Part shown: positions 1-9,487 of the stretch, one piece after another
How the letters are laid out: each line of letters opens with the position of its first letter
Numbering within the stretch: position 1 is the stretch's first letter
Assembly: GCF_024612015.1 (NCBI RefSeq)
Contig: NZ_CP102512.1
Span: 372,001 to 436,000, forward strand
Reading direction: 5' to 3'
Source of the DNA: Streptomyces sp. CA-210063
GTDB taxonomy: Bacteria; Actinomycetota; Actinomycetes; Streptomycetales; Streptomycetaceae
DNA: 64,000 nucleotides
Made by a program: the position numbers and the translations under genes
Notes under the pieces: generated by a model
Told to the model about the DNA's origin: nothing
Database searches by the model: none
What the model saw: only the letters and a program-made list of their open reading frames with translations

Positions 1-757
1 CGCGGTGCAGGGCCGGGTTGGCGTAGGCGGCCTGGTGGTACTCCATGCCTCCGCCGAGGACGGCGACGGGCGGGTGCGGCAGGTCGCGGGCGCGTTCGGC
101 GGTGGTCACCACGAGGGCGGCGCCGCCCTCGCCGACGATGCAGCAGTCCAGCAGGTGGAACGGTGTGGCCACCATGCGGGAGGCGAGCACGTCGTCGGCG
201 GTGTACGGGCCGCGCCCGTACATCATCGCCTCCGGGTTGGTGGTGCCGTTGTTGCGGATGGTCGCGGCGACCTCCGCGAGCTGGCGGGAGGTCGTCCCGT
301 ACTCGTGCATGTGCCGCGCGGCCACCAGCGCGAACTGGGCGACGACATAGCTGCCCCACACGTCGGCGAACTCCAGCGGCACCCCGGCCGCGACCGGGCC
401 CGCACCGCGCGCGACCAGCTTGCAGCCGCCGACCACGACGGTGTCCGCGAACCCGGCGTGGATGGCCGCCGCCGCCTTCAGCAGGCCCCGCGAGCCCGCG
501 TTGTCGAGCATGGAATCGCTGGTCCAGCGCAGGTCCCGGCCGAGCATGCGGGCCCAGGAGCTGCCCTCGCCGGGCACGCCGCCCGGGCCGGGCCAGTCGA
601 CCTGGGCGCCGTCGACGTCCGCCGGGGTGAGCCCGGCGTCCGTGATCGCTCCGCGCACCGCTTCGAGGGCGAGGTCCATGGCGTCGCGGTCCGGGAGGGA
701 CAGCGCCTGCTCGGTGGCGTACACCCCCGCGACCACGGGCCGGCGGCCGTCCTTCAC
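1..757 (-). CDS. Thiolase-fold protein (lipid-transfer/SCP-x type), partial, lacks the usual cysteine
   Basis: The C-terminal part runs off the left edge; about 252 residues are visible. The GTG start at 757 lies 5 bp after the stop of the upstream ligase gene, so the two are probably co-transcribed. The fold is recognised from the thiolase-like N-terminal half, with segments such as VVVGGCKLVARG and GEGGAALVVTTAERA. Thiolases carry the acylated cysteine in a motif like N-x-C-A-T-G. Here the equivalent stretch, around residues 83-90, reads MLDNAGSR, with Ala-Gly in place of Cys. In known families a Cys-less member can be a retro-aldolase (Ltp2 type) or a structural partner; the missing C-terminal half would help decide. 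Function beyond acyl-CoA C-C chemistry is inferred. Confidence 0.75.
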   Translation of the reverse strand, partial: MKDGRRPVVAGVYATEQALSLPDRDAMDLALEAVRGAITDAGLTPADVDGAQVDWPGPGGVPGEGSSWARMLGRDLRWTSDSMLDNAGSRGLLKAAAAIHAGFADTVVVGGCKLVARGAGPVAAGVPLEFADVWGSYVVAQFALVAARHMHEYGTTSRQLAEVAATIRNNGTTNPEAMMYGRGPYTADDVLASRMVATPFHLLDCCIVGEGGAALVVTTAERARDLPHPPVAVLGGGMEYHQAAYANPALHR

Positions 758-761
758 CGCG

Positions 762-2351
762 TCACCGTCCCGCGCCGAGCTGGTCGCCGCCGGGGTAGCC
801 GCCCCCACCGAAGCGCTCGTCGAGCGCCTCGTAGTCCTTGGCGTAGTCCTTGGTGCGCGGCAGGGCGTCGACGAACTCCACCGTCTTCGGCTTCTTGTAC
901 GAGGCGATCCTCGCCCGGCAGTGCTCGATGACGTCCTCGGCCGTGACCGCGTCGGCGTCCGGGCGGAGCACGACGACGGCCTTGACGTCCTGCGCCCAGC
1001 GCTCGTTGGGGACGCCGATCACGGCGGCCTCCTTGACGGCCGGGTGAGACTCGATGCAGTTCTCCACCTCGGCCGGGAAGATGTTCTCGGCGGCCGACTT
1101 CAGCATGCGGGTCGTCGTCCCGAGGAAGCTGAGCGTGCCGTCGGGCTCGCGGCGGCCGAGGTCGGTGGTGTGCCACCAGCCGAAGCGGAAGCGCTCCTCG
1201 TTGATCTCCGGGCGGTTCCAGTAGCCGAGGTGCACGAGGTCGCCACGGACGCAGATCTCGCCGGCCTCACCGATGGCGCACTCCTCACCGCTGCCGTTGA
1301 GGACACGTACAGTGGTGAAGGGGCCCGGTCGTCCCGCGTTGCCGGCGCCCGTGCCGCCGTAGGCGCCGGTCACGGCGAAGCCGGTCACCTCCGTCTGCCC
1401 GTAGCCCCGGCCCTCGCCGCCCCCGTTGCGGGTGAAGCGGCTCTGGTCGGTGGGGATCGTGCCCTGCCACAGGGGTGCGGCGACGGTCGCCCTGAGGTGG
1501 GAGAGGTCGTGCCCGGCCTCGCTGTTCAGGGCGACGAGCTGGGCGATGGTCGGCGGCATCAGATAGGCGTGGGTGCACTGCTCGGCCGCCAGCAGCGGGA
1601 GCAGTTCCTCGGCGACCACCCGGCGGACGATCACGTTCTTGCCGCCGTGGACGAAGGCCGGGACGCCCCAGAACTGGTAGTTGCCGATGTGGAACATCGG
1701 TCCGGCGCCCAGGAAGGCGGTCTCGGTGCCGATGTCGCCCATCCAGGCGGCGCTCGCGCCCATCGCGAGCAGGTTGCGGTGCGAGAGCATCGAGCCGGAC
1801 TGCCGTCCGGAGATGGCCGCGGTGTAGATCACCAGGAGCGCGGAGTCGGGGTCGACGGCCGCGTCGTCCGAGGCGGCGGCCGGGTCCTCGGGCGCGCCGG
1901 AGGCGAGGAAGGCTTCGTAGGACTCCGGGCCCTCGGCGTCGTGACGCAGCCACAACGCCCGGTGGTCGACGCCCAGTTCGGCCCTGGCCTTGCCGACGGT
2001 GTCGCCGATCTCCTCGTCCTGCCAGACGACGACCTTGGGGTCGAAGTCCTCCAGCGCGAACGCCATCTCCGGGGCGGCCCAGCGCCAGTAGCCGGGGCAC
2101 ACCATGGCCCCGAGTTTGGCGGCGGCGCCGAGCAGCTCCCAGATGCGGAAGGAGTTCTGGCCCAGCCACAGGACGCGGTCGCCGGGGCCGACACCCGCAT
2201 GGGCGAGGGCGTTGGCGAGTCGGTTGGTGCGCTCGTCCAACTGCGGCCAGGTGAGCCGGACTTCGCCGTCGACGAGGGCGACGCCGTCGGGGAAGGACCT
2301 TCGGTGTTCACGGATGAGGTCGCCGAACGTCAGGCGGCGGGCTGGGTGCAT
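762..2351 (-). CDS. Acyl-CoA ligase (AMP-forming, FadD-like)
   Basis: Adenylate-forming enzyme of about 529 residues that would activate a carboxylic acid to its CoA thioester. The C-terminal half has family features: YGQTEVTG, then LGYWNRPE, the hinge region HTTDLGR...GRTTR-like 'LGTTTRMLKSAAENI', and a terminal LPRTKDY with the lysine expected for adenylation. The phosphate-binding A3 loop is unusual (YTAAISGRQSGSM instead of a TSGTTG-PKG pattern). An in-frame GTG at 2396 overlaps the upstream gene, but the ATG at 2351 has GGAG about 9 bases before it, so I chose 2351. It sits between an aldehyde dehydrogenase and a thiolase-fold gene on the same strand, consistent with a catabolic operon. 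Confidence 0.88.
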   Translation of the reverse strand: MHPARRLTFGDLIREHRRSFPDGVALVDGEVRLTWPQLDERTNRLANALAHAGVGPGDRVLWLGQNSFRIWELLGAAAKLGAMVCPGYWRWAAPEMAFALEDFDPKVVVWQDEEIGDTVGKARAELGVDHRALWLRHDAEGPESYEAFLASGAPEDPAAASDDAAVDPDSALLVIYTAAISGRQSGSMLSHRNLLAMGASAAWMGDIGTETAFLGAGPMFHIGNYQFWGVPAFVHGGKNVIVRRVVAEELLPLLAAEQCTHAYLMPPTIAQLVALNSEAGHDLSHLRATVAAPLWQGTIPTDQSRFTRNGGGEGRGYGQTEVTGFAVTGAYGGTGAGNAGRPGPFTTVRVLNGSGEECAIGEAGEICVRGDLVHLGYWNRPEINEERFRFGWWHTTDLGRREPDGTLSFLGTTTRMLKSAAENIFPAEVENCIESHPAVKEAAVIGVPNERWAQDVKAVVVLRPDADAVTAEDVIEHCRARIASYKKPKTVEFVDALPRTKDYAKDYEALDERFGGGGYPGGDQLGAGR

Positions 2352-2379
2352 GCTCTTCGCTCCAGAAGGTGAGAGATCG

Positions 2380-3870
2380 TCAGACACGGCCGACACCCAC
2401 GCCCTTGACGCTGATGAACTCGTCCAGCCCGGCCTTGCCGCCTTCCCTGCCGAACCCGCTGATGCCGACGCCGCCGAAGGGCGTGGCGGGCGAGGTGATG
2501 GGGTTCGGGCCGGGGTTGACGTAGACCGTTCCGGCCTTCAGGCGGGGCACCAGGCGGTTGACGCGGGCGATGTCGCGGGACTGGATGTAGGCGGACAGGC
2601 CGTACTCGGTGTCGTTGGCCAGGGCGACGGCCTCGTCCTCCGTGTCGAACGGGGTGATGGCCAGGACCGGACCGAAGATCTCCTGCTGGGCGAGGTCGCT
2701 GCGGTTGTCGACGTCGGCGAAGACGGTCGGGGACACGAAGTAGCCGTCGGCGTCGATGCGTTCGCCGCCGAGCACCAGCCGGCCCGCGCCGCTCTCGACC
2801 GCCTTGTCGATCACGCCGTGGACGCGGTCGCGGGCGGCCTCGTTGATGAGGGGGCCGATGTAGGTGGCCGGGTCGAGCGGGTCGCCGACGGGCAGGTGGG
2901 CCACGACGCCGGTGACCCGGGCGACGACCTCGTCGTAGATGGACCGCTCCACCAGCAGCCGGGTGGGCAGTGCGCAGCCCTGGCCGGTGTTGCTCATGGC
3001 GAAGGCCGCGCAGTACGGCACGACGGTGTCGAGGTCGGTGTCGGCGAAGAGCAGGTTGGCGGACTTGCCGCCCAGTTCGAACACGACGGGCTTGAGGCTG
3101 AGCGCCGCGTCGGCCATGATGCGGCGCGCGGTGGCGGGCCCGCCGGTGAAGGAGATCTTGTCGACGCCGGGGTGGGTCACCAGGGCCGATCCGGCGTCGC
3201 CGAGTCCGGTGACGACGTTGATGACACCCTCGGGGATGCCGGCCTCGAGAGCCAGGTCGGCGAAGAGCAGCGCGGAGAACGGCGTGGACTCGGCCGGCTT
3301 GATGACCACGGTGTTGCCGGCGGCGAGCGAGGGCGGGACTTTCATCGCCAGCGACAGCGCGGGCGAGTTCCAGGTGATGATGTGGCCGATGACGCCGTAG
3401 GGCTCGGCGACGGTGTACTCGACGCTCTCGTACGGGCTGTAGGCCGCGCCGACCATGCCCTCGATCTTGTCGGCCCAGCCGGCGTAGTACTCGGTCCACT
3501 CGGCGACGTGCGGTCCGACGTTCTCCGCCCAGCCGCCGATGCAGACACCGTTCTCCAGCGGGCAGATCGCCGCGAAGTCGGGGATGTGGTCGCGGAGCAG
3601 CTGGGCGAAGCGGGTGAGCAGCCGGCGGCGCTCGGCGGGGCGCATGGTGCCCCACACCTCGAAGGCCTGGCGGGCGGCGGCCACGGCACGGTCCACCTCG
3701 GCGGGGCCCGCGAGCGGGATGTGCGCCTGGACCAGACCGGTCGCGGGGTTGCGGTGCTCGTAGAGGCCGCCGCTCGTGTCGGTGAGGTTCTTGCCGCCGA
3801 TCACCAGCCGCGGTCGCGGCAGATCTCGCTCGGCTCTGTCCTGGTGCAGCTTCACGTCCACCGTGACCAC
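2380..3870 (-). CDS. Aldehyde dehydrogenase (NAD(P)+-dependent)
   Basis: A 496-residue protein, the normal length for the ALDH superfamily. It would oxidise an aldehyde intermediate to the acid that the downstream ligase then activates. The catalytic pair is visible: the general base Glu in FELGGKSAN and the nucleophilic Cys in NTGQGC. The cofactor-site asparagine motif reads ITWNSPALS rather than the more common PWNFP, and the Rossmann glycines lie in FTGGPATA. It is the first gene of a minus-strand operon. Its promoter region (3900-3946) carries two overlapping palindromes, suggesting repressor control. Substrate unknown. Confidence 0.92.
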   Translation of the reverse strand: MVTVDVKLHQDRAERDLPRPRLVIGGKNLTDTSGGLYEHRNPATGLVQAHIPLAGPAEVDRAVAAARQAFEVWGTMRPAERRRLLTRFAQLLRDHIPDFAAICPLENGVCIGGWAENVGPHVAEWTEYYAGWADKIEGMVGAAYSPYESVEYTVAEPYGVIGHIITWNSPALSLAMKVPPSLAAGNTVVIKPAESTPFSALLFADLALEAGIPEGVINVVTGLGDAGSALVTHPGVDKISFTGGPATARRIMADAALSLKPVVFELGGKSANLLFADTDLDTVVPYCAAFAMSNTGQGCALPTRLLVERSIYDEVVARVTGVVAHLPVGDPLDPATYIGPLINEAARDRVHGVIDKAVESGAGRLVLGGERIDADGYFVSPTVFADVDNRSDLAQQEIFGPVLAITPFDTEDEAVALANDTEYGLSAYIQSRDIARVNRLVPRLKAGTVYVNPGPNPITSPATPFGGVGISGFGREGGKAGLDEFISVKGVGVGRV

Positions 3871-3914
3871 GGATGCCTCCTCGAACCCGATTCCACCGAC
3901 CCCCGCATCTCGCT

Positions 3915-3945
3915 TAAATAGATAACCTATTTAGCCAAGGTTATC
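3915..3945. promoter_or_regulatory. Overlapping palindromes upstream of the aldehyde dehydrogenase gene
   Basis: An AT-rich island in very GC-rich DNA. TAAATAG (3915-3921) and CTATTTA (3927-3933) form a perfect 7-bp inverted repeat around ATAAC. Overlapping it, GATAACC (3921-3927) and GGTTATC (3939-3945) form a second perfect 7-bp inverted repeat. The island lies about 45-75 bp upstream of the start at 3870 and carries TTTAGCCAA, related to the other catabolic promoters here. A repressor site is inferred. Confidence 0.55.
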
Positions 3946-3967
3946 AATGAAACCGGCAAGGTCCGGC

Positions 3968-5110
3968 TCACAGTCCCAGCGACCGCCCGATGATCTCCTG
4001 CATGATCTCCGACGTCCCGCCGAACACCCGCTGCACCCGGCTGTCCCGCCAGATCCGGGCGATCTCGTACTCGTTGACGTAGCCGTAGCCGCCGAAGAGC
4101 TGCATACAGCGGTCGATGACCTCCCAGCCGGTCTCGGAGGTCCAGTACTTGGCCGCGGCTGCCTCCTCGGGCGTCAACTCGCCCTCGACCAGGGCCATGA
4201 TGCAGCCGTCCACATAGACCCGGGCTGCGCCCAGCTTGGCCGTGATGTCGGCGAGGGCGAACCGGTTGGCCTGGAACGCGCCGATCGGCTGCCCGAAGGC
4301 CGTACGGGTCTTGGCGTACTCCAGCGCCAGCCCGTAGGCCCGCTCGGCGGACGCCAGGGAGGAGACGGCGATGGCGAGGCGCTCGGTCGGGAGGTTGCCC
4401 ATCATGTGATAGAAACCCCGCCCCTCCTGCCCGAGCAGGTTCTCGGCCGGCACGCGGACCTCGCGGAAGAAGAGCTCGGCGGTGTCCTGGGCCTTCATCC
4501 CGACCTTGTCGAGCTTGCGCCCGCGCTCGAAACCCTCGGTGCCGCGCTCGACGGCGATCAGGCTGATGCCCTTGTGTCCGGCGGCCGGGTCGGTCTTGCA
4601 GGCGACGATGACCAGGTCGGCCAGGATGCCGTTGGTGATGAACGTCTTCGACCCGTCGATCACCCACTCGTCGCCGTCCCGGCGGGCGGTGGTGCGGATG
4701 GCCTTGAGGTCGGACCCGGCGGCCGGCTCGGACAGGGCGAGCGCGCAGATCGTCTCGCCGCTGATCACTCCGGGCAGCCAACGGGCCTTCTGCTCCGGGG
4801 TGGTGAGGTTCATCAGATAGGGCGGGATGACGTCGTTCTGCAGCCCGAGCCCGATACCGACGGAGCCGGTGGCGGCCATCTCCTCCGCCATGATCGCGTT
4901 GTAGCGGAAGTCCCGGATCCCCTGACCGCCGTACTCCTCCGGGAACTCCCAGCCGATGAGCCCGGCCTTGCCCGCGGCGGCCCACGCGGCCCGGCTCACC
5001 TGCCCGTCCCGCTCCCACTGCTCGGCGTTCGGGGCGCATTCGCGCAGGTAGTAGGTGCGGGCGGTCTCGCGGAACAGCTCGTGCTCCTCGGTGAAGATCG
5101 TACGGCGCAT
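3968..5110 (-). CDS. Acyl-CoA dehydrogenase
   Basis: FAD-dependent acyl-CoA dehydrogenase of about 380 residues that would introduce the alpha-beta double bond, passing electrons to ETF. Visible family elements are LPEEYGG-type 'FPEEYGGQG', ALSEPAAGSDL, the middle-domain segment VIDGSKTFITNG, the arginine-bearing AKTRTAFGQPI, and the C-terminal QLFGGYGY and VFGGTSEIM. The position often occupied by the catalytic Glu near the C-terminus is Gly (FGGTSEI), as in subfamilies that place the base elsewhere. ATG 5110 is chosen because GGAG lies 8-9 bases upstream; an upstream in-frame GTG at 5122 lacks this. Confidence 0.92.
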   Translation of the reverse strand: MRRTIFTEEHELFRETARTYYLRECAPNAEQWERDGQVSRAAWAAAGKAGLIGWEFPEEYGGQGIRDFRYNAIMAEEMAATGSVGIGLGLQNDVIPPYLMNLTTPEQKARWLPGVISGETICALALSEPAAGSDLKAIRTTARRDGDEWVIDGSKTFITNGILADLVIVACKTDPAAGHKGISLIAVERGTEGFERGRKLDKVGMKAQDTAELFFREVRVPAENLLGQEGRGFYHMMGNLPTERLAIAVSSLASAERAYGLALEYAKTRTAFGQPIGAFQANRFALADITAKLGAARVYVDGCIMALVEGELTPEEAAAAKYWTSETGWEVIDRCMQLFGGYGYVNEYEIARIWRDSRVQRVFGGTSEIMQEIIGRSLGL

Positions 5111-5130
5111 GCTCGACTCCACTCATCACA

Positions 5131-5165
5131 CATCTCGCTTATTTAGCTGAAGTAGTTATACGATA
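5131..5165. promoter_or_regulatory. AT-rich divergent promoter island
   Basis: Intergenic DNA between the acyl-CoA dehydrogenase (minus strand, start 5110) and the SDR gene (plus strand, start 5199). It contains TATTTAGCTGAAG, very close to TATTTAGCCAAGG in the island at 3.93 kb. The 11-mer CATCTCGCTTA (5131-5141) also recurs at 3906-3916, each time just upstream of a minus-strand gene. This points to a shared promoter or operator core; binding factor unknown. Confidence 0.45.
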
Positions 5166-5198
5166 GCGCTGTATCGGCAGTCGGGCGAGGGAGGGCGC

Positions 5199-5954
5199 GT
5201 GAGCGTACGGGACAGGGTGGCACTCGTCACCGGAGCGGGCCGCGGCATCGGTGAGGCGATCGCCGACGCGCTGGCCGCCGCCGGTGCCTCGGTCGCCGTC
5301 TGCGACGTGGACGCGGAGGCCGCCGGGAAGGTGGCGGCCGGCCTCGCCGAGCGGTACGGGGTCCGCTCCACGGGAGTCGGCGCGGACATCTCCGACAGCA
5401 CGGCCGTACGCGCCGCCGTGGAACGCGTGCGCGCCGAACTCGGCCCGGTGGACGTCCTGGTCAACAACGCGGCCGTCGACGTCATCGGCCGGTTCGTCGA
5501 CAGCGACGAGGAGACCTGGGACCGGATCATCGCCGTCAATCTGCGCGGCACCATCACGGTGACCAGGGCCGTGCTCGACTCCATGATCGAGCGCGGCGGC
5601 GGCCGGATCGTCCACATCGCCTCGGACGCCGGCCGGGTCGGCTCGTCCGGCGAGGTCGTGTACTCCGCGACGAAGGGCGGCGTCATCGCCTTCGGCAAGG
5701 CCCTGGCCCGCGAGGTCGCCCGGCACAACATCACCGTGAACAGCGTCTGCCCCGGGCCGACCGAGACCGCGCTGCTCGGGCAGGTCGCCGAGTACAGCCA
5801 GAAGATGTACGACGCGACCGTGCGGGCGATCCCGCTGCGCCGCGTCGCCCAGCCCGCCGAGATCGCCGGTGTGGTGGCCTTCCTCGCGTCCGACGACGCC
5901 GCCTATGTGACCGGGCAGACGCTGTCGGTCAGCGGCGGCCTCACGATGGTCTGA
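5199..5954 (+). CDS. SDR family dehydrogenase (FabG-like)
   Basis: Classical short-chain dehydrogenase of 251 residues. It has the cofactor motif TGAGRGIG near residues 12-19, NNAAVD, a catalytic Ser region, and the catalytic YSATK (Tyr-x3-Lys), followed by NSVCPGPTET. In this setting it probably oxidises a 3-hydroxyacyl-CoA or cyclic alcohol intermediate. The GTG start at 5199 has GAGGGAGGG upstream. It is the first gene of a plus-strand operon and is followed within about 10 bp by an enoyl-CoA hydratase. Substrate specificity cannot be assigned. Confidence 0.9.
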   Translation: MSVRDRVALVTGAGRGIGEAIADALAAAGASVAVCDVDAEAAGKVAAGLAERYGVRSTGVGADISDSTAVRAAVERVRAELGPVDVLVNNAAVDVIGRFVDSDEETWDRIIAVNLRGTITVTRAVLDSMIERGGGRIVHIASDAGRVGSSGEVVYSATKGGVIAFGKALAREVARHNITVNSVCPGPTETALLGQVAEYSQKMYDATVRAIPLRRVAQPAEIAGVVAFLASDDAAYVTGQTLSVSGGLTMV

Positions 5955-5964
5955 GGTGACACCC

Positions 5965-6744
<780 letters not shown>

Positions 6745-6748
6745 CGGA

Positions 6749-6833
6749 CGTACCGACGAACCGGGCACGGGCGTACCGACGAACCGTGTGCCCGGCGTAC
6801 CGAACGCACCCTGAACCGGACGTACCGACGAAC
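6749..6833 (+). repeat. Short direct repeats between hydratase and CoA-transferase genes
   Basis: CGTACCGACGAAC occurs at 6749-6761, 6772-6784 and 6821-6833, with a shortened copy CGTACCGAA at 6796-6804. The start-to-start spacing is 23, 24 and 25 bp. The array fills almost the whole gap between the two genes. No known repeat family is recognised. Confidence 0.75.
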
Positions 6834-6846
6834 TGGGAGGTGGGCC

Positions 6847-8013
6847 GTGCGGCCACTGGAGGGCATTGCCGTCGTCGAGCTGGGCATGTGGGTGGCGGCA
6901 CCGGCCGCGGCCACCATGCTCGCCGACTGGGGCGCGGACGTGGTGAAGGTGGAGGCGCCGACCGGGGATCCCAACCGGTACACCCTGCGGCACGTCGGCC
7001 AGGACATCGACAGCGCGCCGCCGTTCGAGACCGACAACCGCGGCAAGCGCGGGATCGTCCTCGACCTGCGCTCTGAGGAGGGCAAGGACGTACTGACGCG
7101 GCTCCTCGAGCGCGCCGACGTGTTCGTCACCAACCTCCGTCCCGGCGCCCTGGAGCGGCTGGGCCTGGGACCGGACGAGCTGCGGATCCGCCATCCCCGC
7201 CTTGTCATCGGAACGTTGACGGGATACGGCTGGGCCGGCGCCGAGCGCGACCGGGCCGGGTACGACGTGTCCGCCTTCTGGGCCCGGCCCGGCATCGCGG
7301 CCATGCTCAACCCGGCCGGGGAGCCGCCGCCCGGCATCCGGCCCGGCCTCGGCGACCGTACGGCCGCGTCCAACCTGGTGGCGGGCGTGCTGGCCGCGCT
7401 GCTGCGCCGCGAACGGACGGGCGAGGGCGGGGTGGTGGACGTGTCGCTGCTGCGCTCCGGCACCTACGCCAACGGCAACGACCTCGCCCTGCAGAACTTC
7501 TTCGGCAAGCGGGGCCGTACCCGCCATCGCACCGAGCACGAGTCCCCCCTCTACAACTCCTACCGGGCCGCCGACGACCGCTGGTTCTGGCTCGTCGGCC
7601 TGGAGGGCAACCGGCACTGGCCCGGTGTGGTGAAGGCGCTCGGCCGGGAGGACCTGGCTCAGGACGAGCGGTTCGCGACCGGCAAGGCCCGGCGCGGGCA
7701 CGTACGCGAACTGATCGCCGCCTTCGACGAGGAGTTCTCCAAGCGGCCGCTGGCCGAGTGGGCGGCACGCTTCGACGCCGAGGGCGTGTGGTGGGCGCCC
7801 GTGCAGACCCTCGCCGAGGTGGCGGCCGATCCGCAGGCCGAGGCGGTGGGGGCGTTCGTCGAGCAGCCCGGCATGGGTGACGCGCCGCCGCTGCGGACCG
7901 TGGCGACGCCGGTGAGCTTCTGGGGCGTGGACGACAAGCCGCGCACCGGCGCGCCGACGCTCGGCGAGCACACCGACGACGTACTCGACGAACTCGACCG
8001 GACTGGAAGGTAG
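6847..8013 (+). CDS. Class III CoA-transferase (CaiB/BaiF family)
   Basis: A 388-residue member of the formyl-CoA transferase/CaiB family, which moves CoA between carboxylates or racemises 2-methylacyl-CoA. Diagnostic stretches are the N-terminal ELGMWVAAPAAATMLADWGA, VVKVEAPTGDPNR, then FETDNRGKRGIVLDLRSEEG. GEGGVVDVSLL near residue 197 holds the conserved aspartate that forms the acyl anhydride in this family. The GTG start is preceded by GGGAGGTGGG. It follows the crotonase gene and precedes an SDR gene by 4 bp, so a single transcript is likely. Transferase versus racemase activity cannot be told apart here. Confidence 0.9.
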   Translation: MRPLEGIAVVELGMWVAAPAAATMLADWGADVVKVEAPTGDPNRYTLRHVGQDIDSAPPFETDNRGKRGIVLDLRSEEGKDVLTRLLERADVFVTNLRPGALERLGLGPDELRIRHPRLVIGTLTGYGWAGAERDRAGYDVSAFWARPGIAAMLNPAGEPPPGIRPGLGDRTAASNLVAGVLAALLRRERTGEGGVVDVSLLRSGTYANGNDLALQNFFGKRGRTRHRTEHESPLYNSYRAADDRWFWLVGLEGNRHWPGVVKALGREDLAQDERFATGKARRGHVRELIAAFDEEFSKRPLAEWAARFDAEGVWWAPVQTLAEVAADPQAEAVGAFVEQPGMGDAPPLRTVATPVSFWGVDDKPRTGAPTLGEHTDDVLDELDRTGR

Positions 8014-8017
8014 GGGC

Positions 8018-8929
8018 ATGGGCATCCTCGACGACAAGGTCGCCATCGTGACCGGCGGCGGCAGAGGGCTGGGCCGGGCGCACTGTCTGGCACTCGCCGA
8101 GGCCGGCGCGACCGTGGTCGTGAACGACCTCGGCGCGGGCGTGCACGGCGAGAGCACGGGCGACTCCCCCGCCGACGACGTGGTCGCCGAGATCACCAAG
8201 CTGGGCGGCCGGGCGGTCGCCGACCACAGCTCGGTGACGGACTGGGCGGCGACCGAGAGCATGGTCGCGGACACCGTCGCGGAGTTCGGACGCCTCGACA
8301 TCGTCGTGAACAACGCCGGCATCGTGCGCGACCGGATGCTGTTCTCGATGACGGAGGCCGAGTTCGACTCGGTGATCGCGGTCCATCTGAAGGGCACCTT
8401 CGCGCTCACCCGGCACGCGTGCGCGTACTGGCGCGAGGCGTCGAAGCGGGGCGAGCGTGTGGCCGGCCGGGTGATCAACACGACGTCCGGGACCGGTCTG
8501 TTCGGCAACCAGGGGCAGTCCAACTACGGCGCCGCGAAGGCCGGGATAGCCGGGCTCACCGTGCTCACCGCCCTGGAGATGCGCAAGTACGGCGTCACCG
8601 CGAACGCCGTCTCACCGATCGCGGCCACCCGGATGACGGACGGGCTGGACGTCGGCGCGTCCCTCCGGGCCACCGACGGCTTCGACCCGCGCGATCCCGC
8701 CAACGCCTCCGGCGTCGTCGTCTACCTGGCCTCCGACAGCGCGGCATGGCTGACCGGCCAGGTCCTGCGCATCGAGGGCAACCGGCTGAACCGGCTCCAG
8801 GGCTGGACCGTCGCCGGCGTCCACCCGAGCGAGTCCGGCAAGGCCCTTACCTACGACGAACTCGTGGACGCGGTACCGCAGTTGTACGGTGTCGTGCCGG
8901 CCGGACGGGCCACGGGGGTCGGCCAGTGA
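8018..8929 (+). CDS. SDR family dehydrogenase (multifunctional-enzyme type, 3-hydroxyacyl-CoA)
   Basis: A 303-residue SDR closest in style to the dehydrogenase domain of peroxisomal multifunctional enzyme type 2. It has TGGGRGLGRAH, then VVVNDLGAG, NNAGIVRDRM, and the catalytic YGAAK after GQSN. These features, and the extra C-terminal 40 residues, match enzymes acting on (R)-3-hydroxyacyl-CoA esters. The same subfamily recurs at 14739-15650 on the other strand. The start codon follows the CoA-transferase stop by 4 bp, and its own stop overlaps the DoxX start (GTGA). Confidence 0.9.
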   Translation: MGILDDKVAIVTGGGRGLGRAHCLALAEAGATVVVNDLGAGVHGESTGDSPADDVVAEITKLGGRAVADHSSVTDWAATESMVADTVAEFGRLDIVVNNAGIVRDRMLFSMTEAEFDSVIAVHLKGTFALTRHACAYWREASKRGERVAGRVINTTSGTGLFGNQGQSNYGAAKAGIAGLTVLTALEMRKYGVTANAVSPIAATRMTDGLDVGASLRATDGFDPRDPANASGVVVYLASDSAAWLTGQVLRIEGNRLNRLQGWTVAGVHPSESGKALTYDELVDAVPQLYGVVPAGRATGVGQ

Positions 8930-9459
8930 AGGCCCGCGTGGCCAGGGGCCACGACACCGCCGCTCTCGTGCTGCGCGCGACGCTCGGCCCGATGCTCTTC
9001 GTGCACGGCTGGAACAAGGTCAACGGGCCGGGCGGGATCGAGGGAACGACGGGCTGGTTCCAGGCGCTGGGCCTCGAACCGGCCGAGGTGCACGCCCGCA
9101 TGGCCGCCGGCACCGAGATGGCGGCCGGGGCCGCCCTCACCCTCGGCGTGGCGAACCCGCTCCCCGCCGCCGCGGCCGTCGGACTGATGACCGTGGCCGC
9201 GCGGACCGACCACCGGGGCAAGGGCTTCTTCGTCTTCAAGGGCGGCTGGGAGTACGCCGGTGTGGTGGGCGGCGCGGCCGTCGCGCTCGCCGCGCTGGGC
9301 CACGGCCGGTACTCGCTCGACGGGCTGCTGCGCCCGGGTGGCGGGGGCGTGGGCCCCGCGCTGCTGGCCGCGGGGCTCGGCACGGCGAGCGCCGCTGCCC
9401 TGCTGGCGGCCTGCTACCGGCCGGAGCGGAAGCCGGACGACACACAAACCGATCAATAA
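8926..9459 (+). CDS. DoxX-family membrane protein
   Basis: An integral membrane protein of 177 residues with about four hydrophobic segments. It opens with LRATLGPMLFVHGWNKV, the typical first DoxX helix. The GTG start overlaps the stop of the preceding SDR (GTGA), so translation is probably coupled. DoxX proteins are small quinone- or redox-associated membrane proteins of poorly defined function. Its place inside a beta-oxidation operon suggests a link to electron flow, which is inference only. Confidence 0.8.
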   Translation: MKARVARGHDTAALVLRATLGPMLFVHGWNKVNGPGGIEGTTGWFQALGLEPAEVHARMAAGTEMAAGAALTLGVANPLPAAAAVGLMTVAARTDHRGKGFFVFKGGWEYAGVVGGAAVALAALGHGRYSLDGLLRPGGGGVGPALLAAGLGTASAAALLAACYRPERKPDDTQTDQ

Positions 9460-9487
9460 ATGCAACCGGGACTATCAGGGAGTCGAC

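Noticed and set aside
5..2372. Long plus-strand open frames at the left end
   Set aside because: They are low-complexity Arg/Gly/Ala-rich shadows of the minus-strand thiolase and ligase genes, with no recognisable family sequence.
6749..6833. CRISPR array
   Set aside because: The repeats are only 13 bp with spacers of about 10-12 bp, and no cas genes are present.
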